Source: a bacterium (GTDB lineage Bacteria; SZUA-79; Acidulodesulfobacterales; Acidulodesulfobacteraceae). From it: a DNA stretch of 64,000 bases. The notes under the pieces are model-generated. The model did not search any database. It saw only the letters and a program-made list of their open reading frames with translations, and was not told where the DNA came from. The stretch is from the NCBI GenBank assembly GCA_021845685.1, contig JAJZVN010000005.1:1-64000 (forward strand). Reading direction: 5' to 3'. Below, piece after piece: positions 46,747 to 55,193 of this stretch. The position numbers and the translations under genes are program-made. The first letter of the stretch is position 1, and each line of letters starts with the position of its first letter.

Positions 46747-48297
46747 ATGAAAAAATATAAAAGTGCTGCTTTGATAATACTTGACGGATTCGGTTTATCT
46801 GATAAAATGTATGGTAACGCTATAAAAAATGCAAAAGCTGATTTTATAAACGAAATTTTTCAAAAATATCCTTTTACTTCCTTAAAAGCTCACGGAAAAG
46901 ATGTAGGGCTTCCTTACAATACTATGGGCAACTCGGAAGTCGGTCATTCAAATATAGGAGCAGGAAGAATATTAATGCAGGACCTGACTAAAATTGACGA
47001 AGCGATAGAAAATAATACTTTAAAAAACAACAATGTTTTATTAAATTTTTTAAATTCAGTCAAGCAGGGAAACGGGAGAATCCATTTAATGGGTTTGATT
47101 TCAGAAAGCGGAGTACATGCAGAATTGAGCCATTTATTATATCTTATAAATTTTTTTTATGAAAATAATGCAAAAGAAATTTATATACATGGTTTTTTAG
47201 ACGGCAGGGATTCACCGCCTAAAAGTTCTGACGCTTTTCTAAAAAAACTATTGAACGGTATAAAAAAAACAGGTGGAAAAGCATCGGTTTCAAGTTTAAT
47301 CGGCCGTTTTTACGCAATGGACAGGGATACAAGATGGGATAGAGTTAAAATTGCCTTTAATATGCTTACGAAGTTAGAAGGCGAAAAATACAATGATGTT
47401 TTTGAAGCAATAAACGATAACTATTCTCAAGGAATTACCGACGAATTTATAAAACCGTCTATAATAAAACAAAATAATTACAGAAAAGACGGCAGGATTA
47501 ATACTGAAGACGGGGTTCTTTTTATAAATTTTAGAGCAGATAGAGCAAAAGAAATAACAGAAGCCCTTTCTTTAGAGGCATTTAATTTTTTTGACAGAGG
47601 TTCATTTAAACCTGTTAAAAATTTTATATCTATGACAAAATATGACGATTCCTTTAAAAACAAATATATAATTGAACCGCAAAATTATAAAAATATATTG
47701 GGCGAAGTAATTTCCGATAATAATCTAAAACAATTTAGAATAGCAGAAACTGAAAAATATGCGCATGTAACTTATTTTTTCAATTGCGGGCGTGAAGAAC
47801 CCTTTGAAAATGAGGACAGACTATTAATACCTTCTCCTAGAGAATATAGAACATATGATTTAATACCTGAAATGAGCGCTTATAAAATTAAAGATGCTTT
47901 AGTTGAAAAATTAAAACTTAATGAATATTCTTTATATGTTTGTAATTTTGCGAATTGCGACATGGTTGGGCATACCGGAAATTACGATGCTGCAGTTAAA
48001 GCCGTAGAAACCGTTAATTTTGTTCTTAAAGAAATTATTCCCGTTATTTTAAAAAATGACGGGGTTTGCATAGTAACCTCAGACCATGGAAATGCCGAAA
48101 CTATGATAGACGGCGATAACGGTACTCCTATGACTAACCATACGCTTAATCCTGTCCCGTTTTGTATAATTTCAAATTATACAAATGAAATTCCGAAACT
48201 AAAACAGGGAAGATTATCCGATATAGCACCCACAATACTTAGGCTTTTAGATATTAATATACCGACGGAAATGACGGGGCGCGTTTTATGGGAGTAA
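46747..48297 (+). CDS. gpmI: 2,3-bisphosphoglycerate-independent phosphoglycerate mutase
   Basis: A metal-dependent glycolytic/gluconeogenic enzyme of the alkaline phosphatase superfamily. It has LIILDGFGLSD at the start, MGNSEVGHSNIGAGR with the catalytic Ser, GFLDGRDSPP, SLIGRFYAMDRDTRWDR, VTYFFNCGREEPFE, NFANCDMVGHTGN and VTSDHGNAETM metal ligands. 516 residues is typical. Ten bases separate it from the next gene. Confidence 0.98.
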   Translation: MKKYKSAALIILDGFGLSDKMYGNAIKNAKADFINEIFQKYPFTSLKAHGKDVGLPYNTMGNSEVGHSNIGAGRILMQDLTKIDEAIENNTLKNNNVLLNFLNSVKQGNGRIHLMGLISESGVHAELSHLLYLINFFYENNAKEIYIHGFLDGRDSPPKSSDAFLKKLLNGIKKTGGKASVSSLIGRFYAMDRDTRWDRVKIAFNMLTKLEGEKYNDVFEAINDNYSQGITDEFIKPSIIKQNNYRKDGRINTEDGVLFINFRADRAKEITEALSLEAFNFFDRGSFKPVKNFISMTKYDDSFKNKYIIEPQNYKNILGEVISDNNLKQFRIAETEKYAHVTYFFNCGREEPFENEDRLLIPSPREYRTYDLIPEMSAYKIKDALVEKLKLNEYSLYVCNFANCDMVGHTGNYDAAVKAVETVNFVLKEIIPVILKNDGVCIVTSDHGNAETMIDGDNGTPMTNHTLNPVPFCIISNYTNEIPKLKQGRLSDIAPTILRLLDINIPTEMTGRVLWE

Positions 48298-48306
48298 AAT
48301 ATAGAT

Positions 48307-49251
48307 ATGGTATTGAAATCCTTTTATTCTTCTAACGAAAAAATTAGATTAGATATATTTCTAAAAAATAATTTAAATAATTTTACAAGGTCATTTATTA
48401 AAAAATTAATTGAAGCAGGCAATGTATCCGTCAATAATTTAATAATAAAAAAACCTTCGCTGATTATTAAAGCTGGCACATTGATTAGCATAGAAGAACC
48501 TGAAATAAAAAAAGATACATTGAAATCTTTTGATTTTCCTATAGATATTATTTATGAAGATCATATGATAGCAGTTATAAATAAGCCTGCGGGCATTAGC
48601 GTACATCCGTCTAAAGGAGAATACGAAAAAACTTTAGTTAATGCTTTAGTCGGTAAAATATCTAATCTTTCAGGCATAGGAGGCATTGAAAGACCTGGTA
48701 TAGTTCACAGATTAGATAAAGACACGTCGGGAATTATGCTAATCGCAAAAAATGATGAATCGCATAATGCACTTGCGATGCAATTTAAAAATAGAATTAT
48801 TAAAAAAACTTATATAGCTTTTGTTTACGGTGTTTTTCAGGAACGTACCGGAAATATTGAAGGATTTATTGAAAGAGATCCCAAAAATAAAATTAAAATG
48901 AAATTATCAAAGACTAAAGGTAAACATTCGGCTACTTCATTTAAAACGGTAAAAACTATAGACGGCATTATAAGTCTTTTAGAAATAAATCCTCTTACGG
49001 GCAGAACTCATCAAATCAGAGTCTCTATGTTAGAAGCAGGTCACCCGATATTAGGAGATAAGGTTTATAAAAAAACCGAAATTAGAAATAAAAATGAATT
49101 TAAAAAATTTAAATTTATTGATAGACAAATGCTTCATGCATATAAAATATCTTTTTTGCATCCAAAAACCGGTGAAATTATGATTTTTATTGCAAAACCT
49201 CCGCAAGATATGTTATGGGGACTTAAGGATACCGAATATAATATAATATAA
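48307..49251 (+). CDS. rluD: RluA/RluD family pseudouridine synthase
   Basis: Modifies uridine in rRNA. An N-terminal S4 RNA-binding domain (RLDIFLKNNLNNFTRSFIKK) is followed by the catalytic domain: IVHRLDKDTSGIMLIAKN with the active Asp (motif HRLDxxTSG), NKPAGISVHPSKG and LTGRTHQIRVSMLEAGHPI. 314 residues fit RluD more than RluA or RluC. Precise rRNA target cannot be read, so the symbol is provisional. Confidence 0.88.
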   Translation: MVLKSFYSSNEKIRLDIFLKNNLNNFTRSFIKKLIEAGNVSVNNLIIKKPSLIIKAGTLISIEEPEIKKDTLKSFDFPIDIIYEDHMIAVINKPAGISVHPSKGEYEKTLVNALVGKISNLSGIGGIERPGIVHRLDKDTSGIMLIAKNDESHNALAMQFKNRIIKKTYIAFVYGVFQERTGNIEGFIERDPKNKIKMKLSKTKGKHSATSFKTVKTIDGIISLLEINPLTGRTHQIRVSMLEAGHPILGDKVYKKTEIRNKNEFKKFKFIDRQMLHAYKISFLHPKTGEIMIFIAKPPQDMLWGLKDTEYNII

Positions 49252-49262
49252 TATGATATGAT

Positions 49263-50039
49263 ATGATATTTTTAAATAAAAAATTTAATATTAATTACAA
49301 CCTTGTTTTTGGTTTTGGAGATAAAAAAATTGATTTTCAAACAAAAAACATAAATGAAAGGTTTAATCTTTTAAAAGAAATAAAATTAAATTATTGTATT
49401 AAAAATGCAAACGATATAAATATTGCAGAATTAAATCAGGTTCATGGCAATACCGTTCTTTCTATTGAAGAACAGGATATAAAAAAATTTTCGGTAAAAA
49501 GAGAACTATGCGATGCGGACGGGATTTTCACATCTTTAAAAAATTATTTGCTGTGTATAAAAACTGCAGACTGCATACCTTTATTATTTTACGATAAAAT
49601 TTCAGAAACTATAGGGGCTGTTCACTGCGGATGGCGCGGAACATATAACGGTATTCTAATCAACACTAAAAATATGCTTGCAGGCTACTACAATTTAAAT
49701 CTTGAAAATATTATCGTCGTTATAGGTCCCGGAATTTGCAAAAATTGCTATACTGTTAAGGAAGATTTATATGAAAAATTTATAAATATAAACATAAATT
49801 ATAAAAATTATTTTAAAGCAAGGCAAATTAATACCAAAAATTATAATTACATAACTGAAAAGTTTGAAGAATATTTATTTGATTTAAAAGGTCTAATTTC
49901 TGATATTCTTTTAACTTTAGGATTTCGTAAAGAAAATATATACAATATAAATCTATGCAATTATGAAAACGAAAATTATTTTAGTTATCGGAAAAATAAA
50001 ACTGATTCAAGGTTTGTTTCGTTTATCGGAAAATTATGA
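49263..50039 (+). CDS. pgeF: Peptidoglycan editing factor PgeF (YfiH, multicopper-like)
   Basis: The DUF152/YfiH family protein, a Cys/His zinc enzyme reported to remove wrong amino acids from peptidoglycan precursors; related proteins act as purine nucleoside phosphorylases. Motifs: LNQVHGNTVL, KTADCIPLLFYD, GAVHCGWRGTYNGI and GPGICKNCYTV. The metal ligands (His, Cys, His) are all kept. The 258-residue length is standard. The start follows a short TGATA repeat. Confidence 0.93.
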   Translation: MIFLNKKFNINYNLVFGFGDKKIDFQTKNINERFNLLKEIKLNYCIKNANDINIAELNQVHGNTVLSIEEQDIKKFSVKRELCDADGIFTSLKNYLLCIKTADCIPLLFYDKISETIGAVHCGWRGTYNGILINTKNMLAGYYNLNLENIIVVIGPGICKNCYTVKEDLYEKFINININYKNYFKARQINTKNYNYITEKFEEYLFDLKGLISDILLTLGFRKENIYNINLCNYENENYFSYRKNKTDSRFVSFIGKL

Positions 50040-50096
50040 CATTTAAATTAATATAATATATTATATATAGATATAAATTAATAATAGGAATTAAAA

Positions 50097-50696
50097 TTGT
50101 TAAAAATCGGTTTAACAGGTTCTATATGCTCAGGTAAAACGACTGTTTTATCTTTTCTTAAAGAAGCAGGATTTCTTACGATAAATCTTGATGAACTATC
50201 AAAATCGCTATTAAAAAAAAATACCGACGAATATAAAAAAACAGTTGATTTTTTCGGCAAAAACATTTTAAATAAAGATGAAGACATCAACAGAAAAATT
50301 CTTGCGCAAATTGTTTTTTCAGATAAAATTAAAAAAAAAATTTTGGAAAATATTATTTATCCTGCATTAAGAAAGAAAACTAAAGAAATTTTAGATTTAA
50401 ATTGCAACTCAAAAATAGCTGTTATTGAAGGGGCTGTTATATTTGAATCAGGATTTTATCGAGAGATGGATAAAATTATTCTCGTTGTATGCGATTATTC
50501 AAAGAGATTGAAGAGGGCTATCTTAAAATTTACGTATGAAGATTTTGTTAATCGGAATAAGTTTCAATTTAAGCAGCCTTATAAAATTTCTAAATCTCAT
50601 TTTATAATCAATAATAGTTACGGTTTAAATTTTTTGAACCCTCAAATATGCTTATTATTAAACTTTCTTAACAATATTAATAATACTAATAATTGA
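50097..50696 (+). CDS. coaE: Dephospho-CoA kinase
   Basis: The last step of coenzyme A synthesis. P-loop GLTGSICSGKTT (about residues 5-16), INLDELSKSLL, and KILAQIVFSDKIKKKILENI. The start is TTG (50097-50099) with AGGAA eight bases upstream. 199 residues is typical. The usual K-x2-AD-x-VI-x-N-x-G near the C-terminus reads ISKSHFIINNSYG, so AD is replaced, but the Asn and Gly remain. A long palindrome follows its stop. Confidence 0.93.
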   Translation: MLKIGLTGSICSGKTTVLSFLKEAGFLTINLDELSKSLLKKNTDEYKKTVDFFGKNILNKDEDINRKILAQIVFSDKIKKKILENIIYPALRKKTKEILDLNCNSKIAVIEGAVIFESGFYREMDKIILVVCDYSKRLKRAILKFTYEDFVNRNKFQFKQPYKISKSHFIINNSYGLNFLNPQICLLLNFLNNINNTNN

Positions 50697-50718
50697 TATA
50701 TTATCTATAAAATCCTAT

Positions 50719-50772
50719 TATATACTGTTATATAACTTATATATACATATATAAGTTATATAACAGTATATA
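50719..50772 (+). terminator. 54-base palindrome downstream of coaE
   Basis: A perfect 26-base inverted repeat (50719-50744/50747-50772) with a two-base centre (AC), beginning 22 bases after the coaE stop. Half-site core: ATACTGTTATATAACTTATA. It is the longest perfect palindrome seen in the window. As RNA it would be a strong hairpin and could end the rplU/gpmI-coaE transcript; there is no long T-run after it. A DNA-level role (binding site or insertion target) is equally possible. Confidence 0.65.
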
Positions 50773-50864
50773 AATAAAATTATTTATTTTAATCTAACTT
50801 TAAATCTAAAAATAATTATTTAGCAAAATATAATTACTGTTTAAATTAAATATTAATTTAAATC

Positions 50865-51076
50865 ACCGTCAGAAATTATTAAAACTATTTCAACATATGA
50901 TAAATACTTGATTCCCGCTTTCACAGGAATGATGCCGAATAGGTTAAAATTTAAGCCTTTGCAAAGTTATTCCTGCACAGGCAGGAAAGTTCCGAAAATA
51001 GAAACGCATGCCGTTTCTGTTCACGAGGCTATAAGCCGAGAGCTAAGCGGTCATCCGGAAAAAAATTTCTAATGGT
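50865..51076 (+). mobile_element. MITE-like repeat family 2, copy A
   Basis: 212 bases between coaE and the GGDEF gene. The left end ACCGTCAGAAATT and the right end AATTTCTAATGGT are inverted. The interior contains CTTGATTCCCGCTTTCACAG and GTTATTCCTGCACAGGCAGG hairpin units of the REP-like type. It matches 62076-62224 in the opposite orientation over its full length, apart from an extra block of about 60 bases (about 50990-51055) with two more hairpins. The block is less AT-rich than anything nearby. Confidence 0.78.
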
Positions 51077-51187
51077 TATTTAAGGTATTATATAAATCAT
51101 TGTAAAATAAAATAGAAAAATATAAGAATAGCATATCAAAACATTATTTAATTAAATACTTGCTAAATCAATAAGGAGGTTTTATAT

Positions 51188-52237
51188 ATGGAAAATAATA
51201 ATATAAACGGTCATGAACATTCCGGCTTAAAATTTATTAAAGAACTTACTGAAGCAGTTAATCAAAATAAAACTCTGGAAGAAATTTTACACTTTGTAAA
51301 CATCAGTTTTGATCTTGTTTTTGGCGCAACGGCAATTATGTTTGTAAGTATTAAGAACAATAAAGAAATTAAAATTATAATTTCAAGGGGTATTTCTCAT
51401 GAATATACTATAAAAACTCAATTATATCCTTCCGAACAGCTTCTTAAAACACTTATTAAAATTTCAAATAACAATAAATCTTTTTATACCGACTTTAAAG
51501 AAAATTTGCCTGAATTAAATAGCGTAAAAACAATAAATTTTGAGCACAGTAATATTAAAGAATTATATATTTATCCATTATTTATCAATATAGAAGAATA
51601 TAATAAAAATAACGAATCAATGAGCGTTGTTATCTATTCCGTGAACGGTTTTAAGAATTACGCAGACGCGGACGGCAGTATAAAAAATACTTTTGATATT
51701 ATTTTTTCAATACTCTCATATATAATTAAAGCAAAAAAATGCGATGAAGCTATATTGGAATGCTCTAAATTTGATCACACATCAGGTCTTTACAATTTTA
51801 AATATTTTCATCAAAGATTATTTGAAGAAATGCAAAAAATTAATTCTGAAAAAGGCATCATGTCAATTGCTTTAATGTCAATTAATAAATTAAATGAATT
51901 TAATTCTTTATTAGGACATGCGGCAGGTGATGCCGCTATCAATTTTATTGGCGGCTCAATACAAAAATACGTAAGAACTTATGATATTGCCGCAAGGTTT
52001 GGAAACAAAATCATTATTTGCTTTCCGGATTTAAGCAAAACAGACACAAAAAAAATTATTGAAAATATATTTTTAGAAGCTCAGGATCATTTCATAAAAC
52101 AAAATAATAACATTATATCTATGAATGCAGGGATTGCCCAGTATCCCGATGACGGCAGCACAGAAAGAATAGTAGTTGATTTAGCTGAATCAAGAAGATT
52201 TGAAGCAAGAAGAAATTTAAAATGGAGTATAATTTAA
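51188..52237 (+). CDS. GAF-like plus degenerate GGDEF domain protein
   Basis: A 349-residue soluble protein. The first 175 residues look like a GAF-type sensor (AVNQNKTLEEILHFVNISFD at the start). The rest has the GGDEF fold: HTSGLYNFKYFHQRLFEE, MSINKLNEFNSLLGHAAGDA and MNAGIAQYPDDGS. Where R-x-GGDEF should be it reads RFGNKIIICF (51995-52021 region), so the catalytic GGDEF is GNKII and diguanylate cyclase activity is unlikely. It may act as a c-di-GMP-independent sensor or binding partner. AAGGAGG precedes the ATG, and rho follows by 33 bases, an arrangement worth noting. Confidence 0.85.
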   Translation: MENNNINGHEHSGLKFIKELTEAVNQNKTLEEILHFVNISFDLVFGATAIMFVSIKNNKEIKIIISRGISHEYTIKTQLYPSEQLLKTLIKISNNNKSFYTDFKENLPELNSVKTINFEHSNIKELYIYPLFINIEEYNKNNESMSVVIYSVNGFKNYADADGSIKNTFDIIFSILSYIIKAKKCDEAILECSKFDHTSGLYNFKYFHQRLFEEMQKINSEKGIMSIALMSINKLNEFNSLLGHAAGDAAINFIGGSIQKYVRTYDIAARFGNKIIICFPDLSKTDTKKIIENIFLEAQDHFIKQNNNIISMNAGIAQYPDDGSTERIVVDLAESRRFEARRNLKWSII

Positions 52238-52270
52238 TTTAATTAATTAAGATTAAGGAAAGAGGAAATT

Positions 52271-53536
52271 ATGAATGTAAAAGAATTATCTATAAAAAAA
52301 ATATCGGAACTAATGATAATTGCTAAGGAATACAGTATAGAAGGCGCCTCCGGAATGCGTAAGCAGGATCTGATTTATGCGTTATTGCAAGCCGAAACCG
52401 AAAAAAATCAAACAGCTGAAAAAAACGGGTTAATCACAGGCGAAGGCGTACTTGAAATATTGCCTGACCAGTATGGATTTCTAAGATCATTAGAATCTAA
52501 TTATCTGCATGGACCAGATGACATATATGTCTCTCCTTCGCAAATCAGAAGATTTGGGCTTAGAACAGGAGATACGGTCAGCGGAATAATAAGGCCGCCT
52601 AAAGACAATGAAAGATTTTACGCCTTATTAAAAGTTGAAAGCGTAAATTTTGAAGATCCTGAGATTGCAAAGGAAAAAATTTTATTTGATAATTTAACCC
52701 CTCTTTACCCGCAGGAAAAAATAAAATTAGAATTTGATTCAAAAAATCTTTCCACAAGAATGATGGATTTACTTATTCCTATAGGTAAAGGACAGAGGGC
52801 GCTTATAGTAGCTCCTCCAAGAACAGGTAAGACTATTCTTTTAAAAGACATCGCTCATGCTATAAATGCTAATCATAAAGAAATATTTTTAATGGTTCTT
52901 TTAATCGACGAAAGACCTGAAGAAGTCACGGATATGCAAAGATCTATCAGCGGAGAAGTTATAAGCTCAACATTTGACGAGCCGCCTCAAAGACATATAC
53001 AAATAGCAGAAATAGTTATTGAAAAAGCAAAAAGGCTTGTTGAAACAGGTAAGGATGTAGTTATTTTATTAGATTCCATAACAAGGCTTGCAAGGGCTTA
53101 CAATGTTACAATTCCGTCTTCAGGAAAAGTTCTTTCAGGCGGCGTTGATTCAAATGCATTACATAAACCTAAAAGATTTTTTGGGGCAGCAAGAAATATA
53201 GAAGAAGGCGGAAGTTTAACTATTATTGCAACAGCCTTAATAGACACAGGCTCTAGAGCGGACGAAGTAATATTCGAAGAATTTAAAGGCACGGGAAATC
53301 TTGAAGCCAACTTAGATCGAAAACTTGCGGAAAAAAGAATATTTCCTGCAATAGATGTTAATAAATCAGGGACAAGAAAAGAAGAGCTGCTTATAGATAA
53401 AGATCAATTAAAAAAAATATGGGTTTTAAGAAAGGTTTTATCTTCGATGGACACTTCGGATGCTATGGAATTTTTGATAGAAAAAATAAAAAATACAAAA
53501 ACAAATGCCGATTTTCTTAACCTTATGAATCAATAA
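52271..53536 (+). CDS. rho: Transcription termination factor Rho
   Basis: An RNA-dependent hexameric helicase/ATPase. The N-terminal helical Rho_N domain ([20 protein letters not shown]) precedes the cold-shock-like primary RNA-binding site with DQYGFLRS. Walker A is [11 protein letters not shown] (about 178-188), Walker [17 protein letters not shown], and the secondary site R-loop is [20 protein letters not shown]. 421 residues is typical. GAGGAAATT precedes the ATG. Confidence 0.98.
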   Translation: MNVKELSIKKISELMIIAKEYSIEGASGMRKQDLIYALLQAETEKNQTAEKNGLITGEGVLEILPDQYGFLRSLESNYLHGPDDIYVSPSQIRRFGLRTGDTVSGIIRPPKDNERFYALLKVESVNFEDPEIAKEKILFDNLTPLYPQEKIKLEFDSKNLSTRMMDLLIPIGKGQRALIVAPPRTGKTILLKDIAHAINANHKEIFLMVLLIDERPEEVTDMQRSISGEVISSTFDEPPQRHIQIAEIVIEKAKRLVETGKDVVILLDSITRLARAYNVTIPSSGKVLSGGVDSNALHKPKRFFGAARNIEEGGSLTIIATALIDTGSRADEVIFEEFKGTGNLEANLDRKLAEKRIFPAIDVNKSGTRKEELLIDKDQLKKIWVLRKVLSSMDTSDAMEFLIEKIKNTKTNADFLNLMNQ

Positions 53537-53582
53537 TTATCAATTATCAAAAATTTTATAATAAACTAAAAATTATTATCTA

Positions 53583-53610
53583 TTTTAATTTATAATATTA
53601 TGAATTAAAA
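53583..53610. terminator. Hairpin between convergent rho and waaA
   Basis: TTTTAATT/AATTAAAA (53583-53590 and 53603-53610) can pair as an 8-base stem in the 115-base gap. The symmetry lets it serve either gene. It is fully AT, so evidence is weak. Confidence 0.3.
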
Positions 53611-53651
53611 TCTAAAGTTAAAATATTAATTATCTATAATATTTTTAATAT

Positions 53652-55178
53652 TTAAATTATATTGCCAAAATGTATTAACAGATTTAAATTTTTAACTGAT
53701 GAGCCTTGATTTCTTTCTATGATATTTAATGCCTCTATAGATGCCTCGGATGATTTTTTTTCATTATTAATAAAAGTATAAATAGCGTTAAAAAGTTCTT
53801 CCGGATTTGCAGCCATAACACCTGCGCCGGAAGATACAATTTCATCGGCAATTTGTTGAAAATTTTCAACAAAATTTCCAAAAACAACAGGCACTCCAAA
53901 GAATAGAGGCTCCAACATATTATGACCTCCGCCGGGCGGTACCATGCTGCCGCCTATAAATGCAATATCCGCTATGCTGTATAATGAATTTAATATTCCC
54001 ATTTTATCTATAATTATAATATTGTTATGAGATTTTAACTTTAAATTAATTTCGTTATTATCATATTCTGCGATAGCATTATCATTTTCATAAACAGTAT
54101 AATTACGATTTGTTTCTATCATATCGTGATTAAAAATTAAAGAGGAAATTTTAACATAATCTAATTTATATTTTTTAATTAATTCAGAAACATATTTAAA
54201 TCTTTCAGGATGCCTCGGCGCTATCATCAGACAAAGTTTTATATTACGATTATAATTATAATTGTTGCTATCATCAATTTTTTTAACTAATTTTAGAAAT
54301 ATATCTAATATTATTTGTTCTTCTCTTTCATGCGTACTGCCCGCAATTATTATTTTTGTTATATAATTATTTAGTTGGTTTGCGCTATTTGATTTAATAT
54401 TGTCGTTATTAATACAGCTGTTGATTATAGCGTCTTTATATTTAATACCTTCAATTTTAAGTTTTTTTATTTCTTCTTTTTGTACGGTATCAAATTTCAT
54501 GTTTCCTGTAATATATAATTTGTCTTTGCTTATTCCTAAATCAAGAAATTTATTATAATAATTTTTTGATATACAAGCCGTTAAATCAATGCACTCAAAT
54601 ATATATCTGAAGAAAAATTTAAATTTATAATAATTTCTGAAAGACCTATCCGATAATCTTGCATTTAAAATAAAAATAGGTATATTAGTTTCTTTTAGTT
54701 TATTAAATAAATTAGGCCATATTTCGGTCTCTATAGATATAAAGCATACAGGATTTATTAAATTGATAAAATTTTTAACCGAAAATAAAAAATCATACGG
54801 AAAATAAATCACAAAAATAGGTATCCCTTTAAATTTTTTAATTGCATTTTCGTATCCTGTTTTTGTCACTACGGAAAGATATATTTTTTTCTGCTTTTCC
54901 TTACTATTAATGTTATTATTAATGCGGTTCAATAATAAATTAATAAAATAAAATGATGCATTAACTTCACCTACCGAAACTGCATGAATCCATAAAGATT
55001 TACTTTTTTTATTATTATTCTTATTATCTTCGGTAAAACTCAAAGAAGGTATTAATTTATGGAAAAAACCGGAAGCGTGTTTATTTTTAATTAAATATAA
55101 AAAAAGCATAATAATTAAAAAAAAAGGCAGGCTTATATATAAAATAAGATTATAAATAAAAAAATATATTCGCTTCAT
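53652..55178 (-). CDS. waaA: 3-deoxy-D-manno-octulosonic acid (Kdo) transferase
   Basis: Adds Kdo to lipid IVA at the inner membrane. A TM anchor (about residues 5-28) precedes the GT-B fold: WIHAVSVGEVNASFYFINLL, YFPYDFLFSVKNFINLINP, TEIWPNLFNKL, NARLSDRSFRNYYKF, GNMKFD, AGSTHEREEQIIL and GGSMVPPGGGHNMLEP. 508 residues are more than the usual 420-440. The surplus is Asn/Lys-rich inserts, for example near residues 50-60, 80-92, 255-268 and 300-312. It is 15 bases downstream of msbA. Confidence 0.95.
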   Translation of the reverse strand: MKRIYFFIYNLILYISLPFFLIIMLFLYLIKNKHASGFFHKLIPSLSFTEDNKNNNKKSKSLWIHAVSVGEVNASFYFINLLLNRINNNINSKEKQKKIYLSVVTKTGYENAIKKFKGIPIFVIYFPYDFLFSVKNFINLINPVCFISIETEIWPNLFNKLKETNIPIFILNARLSDRSFRNYYKFKFFFRYIFECIDLTACISKNYYNKFLDLGISKDKLYITGNMKFDTVQKEEIKKLKIEGIKYKDAIINSCINNDNIKSNSANQLNNYITKIIIAGSTHEREEQIILDIFLKLVKKIDDSNNYNYNRNIKLCLMIAPRHPERFKYVSELIKKYKLDYVKISSLIFNHDMIETNRNYTVYENDNAIAEYDNNEINLKLKSHNNIIIIDKMGILNSLYSIADIAFIGGSMVPPGGGHNMLEPLFFGVPVVFGNFVENFQQIADEIVSSGAGVMAANPEELFNAIYTFINNEKKSSEASIEALNIIERNQGSSVKNLNLLIHFGNII

Positions 55179-55193
55179 TATTATTATTATTAT

